A stretch of DNA of 5,690 bases, taken from the NCBI GenBank assembly GCA_964387935.1, contig CAYLZN010000358.1, positions 1-5,690 of the forward strand, written 5' to 3'. A model generated the notes under the pieces. It was not told the origin of the DNA. It did no database searches and saw only the letters and a list, made by a program, of their open reading frames with translations. Numbering within the stretch: position 1 is the first letter of the stretch; every line of letters starts with the position of its first letter. Position numbers and translations under genes: made by a program. This DNA comes from CAYLZN01 sp964387935 (GTDB lineage: Bacteria; Acidobacteriota; Vicinamibacteria; Vicinamibacterales; JAFNAJ01). Positions 5,009 through 5,690 of the stretch are shown here, one piece after another.

Positions 5009-5469
5009 TGGTCGCTCATTTCGTGGGGGTCGGGATGTCCTTGGGAGAGGACCCGGCGGCCCTTGCGCGGCCGGGCCCGGGATCGTCTCCCCCGGGTCCG
5101 GCCACCCAATCGTCGTGGATCGGACGTGCCGCGTGCCGCGGGAAGGACCCGGCGTGGTGGCATCCCGACACGGCCCGCCATGCCCGCACGATCGGCTACG
5201 CCCGCGCCCGGCCGGTGTGCGAGGTGTGTCCCGTCCGGGCCGAATGTTTGGCGTTCGCGCTCGCCCAGGAGGCCGCGGCCGGGTGGGGCGTCAACTACCG
5301 CGCGGGGATGTGGGGTGGTCTCACCGAGGCTGAACGGCAGGCGTGGGTGGATGCACGGTGGGACCGGTGCCGCGGGTGCGGCGGCCGGTACGAGGGCCGG
5401 TGGGGGGCGTGGTGTTCGACGTGGTGCCGCGACCGGGGCCGAGCCGCACTACGAGAGACCGCGGCGTGA
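5008..5469 (+). CDS. WhiB-family Fe-S transcription factor with extra C-terminal zinc finger
   Basis: This is a 153-residue protein from ATG 5008 (TGATG overlap). ATG 5035, preceded by GGGGG at 5025-5029, would give 144 residues and is a real alternative. The WhiB domain spans ~36-114: Cys43 in R-A-A-C, then Cys71, Cys74 and Cys80 in C-E-V-C-P-V-R-A-E-C, which together bind a [4Fe-4S] cluster. The G-M-W-G-G turn (100-104) and the following basic/acidic helix complete it. WhiB proteins bind the host principal sigma factor and alter promoter choice, and the family is restricted to Actinobacteria and their phages. The phage TM4 WhiB is known to repress host whiB2 and to cause superinfection exclusion. 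Two oddities stand out: an ~35-residue Pro/Gly-rich N-terminal extension containing a strong hairpin at the DNA level, and a C-terminal extension with C121-x2-C124 and C136-x3-C140, a probable zinc finger that could bind DNA directly. Confidence 0.93.
   Translation: MVAHFVGVGMSLGEDPAALARPGPGSSPPGPATQSSWIGRAACRGKDPAWWHPDTARHARTIGYARARPVCEVCPVRAECLAFALAQEAAAGWGVNYRAGMWGGLTEAERQAWVDARWDRCRGCGGRYEGRWGAWCSTWCRDRGRAALRETAA
5069..5103 (+). other. Strong GC hairpin in the 5' part of the whiB-like gene
   Basis: An inverted repeat pairs 5069-5081 with 5091-5103. The 13-base stem is all G-C except one G-U wobble (5075 with 5097), and it closes a 9-base loop. No T-tract follows, so it is not an ordinary intrinsic terminator. 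It falls within the poorly conserved N-terminal extension of the WhiB-like protein, 60 to 95 bases after ATG 5008 and just after ATG 5035, where it could slow ribosomes or set protein level. GC-rich sequence makes hairpins common, but this length is more than I see elsewhere in the window. Confidence 0.6.
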
Positions 5470-5690
5470 CGGCGGCGAGGATGATCGTCGGTGATGTCCG
5501 CGACGCGCTCGCGACGATCCCTGACGGCACCGTCGACCTGGTGCTCACGAGCCCACCGTTTCTGGCGCTCCGCTCCTACCTCCTCGACGACCATCCGGAG
5601 AAGCACCGGGAGATCGGCTCCGAGGCGAACCCCGCCGCGTTCGTCGACGTCCTCCTCGCGCTGACGGCGGAGTGGAGGCGGGTCCTCGCC
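5466..5690 (+). CDS. DNA N4-cytosine/N6-adenine methyltransferase, 5' part
   Basis: The reading frame opens at GTG 5466 (GTGA overlap with the WhiB-like stop) and is still open at the window end, giving 75 visible codons. The sequence has an M-I-V-G-D-V-R-D start, then V-D-L-V-L-T-S-P-P-F with catalytic motif IV T-S-P-P-F at residues 28-32. The S-P-P-[FY] form is typical of N4-cytosine and some N6-adenine methyltransferases of the beta class, where motif IV comes before the S-adenosylmethionine-binding motif. The stretch after it (LALRSY, E-I-G-S-E-x-N-P-x-A-F-V, W-R-R-V-L-A) is the usual follow-on in phage enzymes of this type. The SAM-binding F-x-G-x-G motif and any target-recognition part lie beyond the window. 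ATG 5481 is an alternative start, but no ribosome-binding site clearly favours it. No restriction endonuclease gene is visible, which fits an orphan phage methyltransferase used for protection or regulation; the target site cannot be read. Confidence 0.9.
   Translation, partial: MTAARMIVGDVRDALATIPDGTVDLVLTSPPFLALRSYLLDDHPEKHREIGSEANPAAFVDVLLALTAEWRRVLA

Noticed and set aside
5466..5690. Complete restriction-modification system
   Set aside because: Only the methyltransferase start is in the window. Neither nearby nuclease looks like its cognate restriction enzyme, so an orphan phage methyltransferase is the simpler reading.

Overview
This window looks like part of the early or recombination and DNA-metabolism region of an actinobacteriophage or prophage. 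I infer this from four things: very high GC content, frequent GTG starts, a WhiB-type Fe-S transcription factor (a family confined to Actinobacteria and their phages), and a run of small phage-type genes. All 16 genes I can support lie on the + strand with no intergenic space. Twelve of the 15 junctions are 4-base (A/G)TGA stop/start overlaps, two are TGATG overlaps and one is an 8-base overlap. I saw no convincing tRNA, rRNA, CRISPR, insertion sequence, promoter or terminator. The host genus cannot be fixed from sequence alone.

Layout. Bases 1-599 hold the 3' end of a hexapeptide-repeat (left-handed beta-helix) protein and a small Cys4 protein. Bases 596-2431 hold a recombination module: a RecB/Cas4-like PD-(D/E)XK exonuclease, a RecT-family single-strand annealing protein and a helical, coiled-coil-like protein. 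Bases 2428-3400 hold an HNH endonuclease with an extra zinc-ribbon tail, a small helical protein and an Hjc-like PD-(D/E)XK nuclease (probable Holliday-junction resolvase). Bases 3397-3979 hold three small proteins of unknown function, one of them membrane-anchored. Bases 3979-5690 hold an ASCH-like protein, a probable Mom-like acyltransferase-fold enzyme, a tiny membrane protein, a WhiB-like regulator with an extra C-terminal zinc finger, and the start of an N4/N6-type DNA methyltransferase that runs off the window.

How the genes may work together. The exonuclease would resect double-strand ends, the RecT protein would anneal the resulting single strands, and the resolvase would cut branched intermediates. 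This is a self-contained RecE/RecT-style system. The second half suggests a DNA-modification set: a Mom-like base modifier, an ASCH/PUA-like possible modified-base binder and a methyltransferase, plausibly protecting phage DNA from host restriction, with a WhiB-like protein acting on transcription. The modification role is inference and is the most interesting part of the window.
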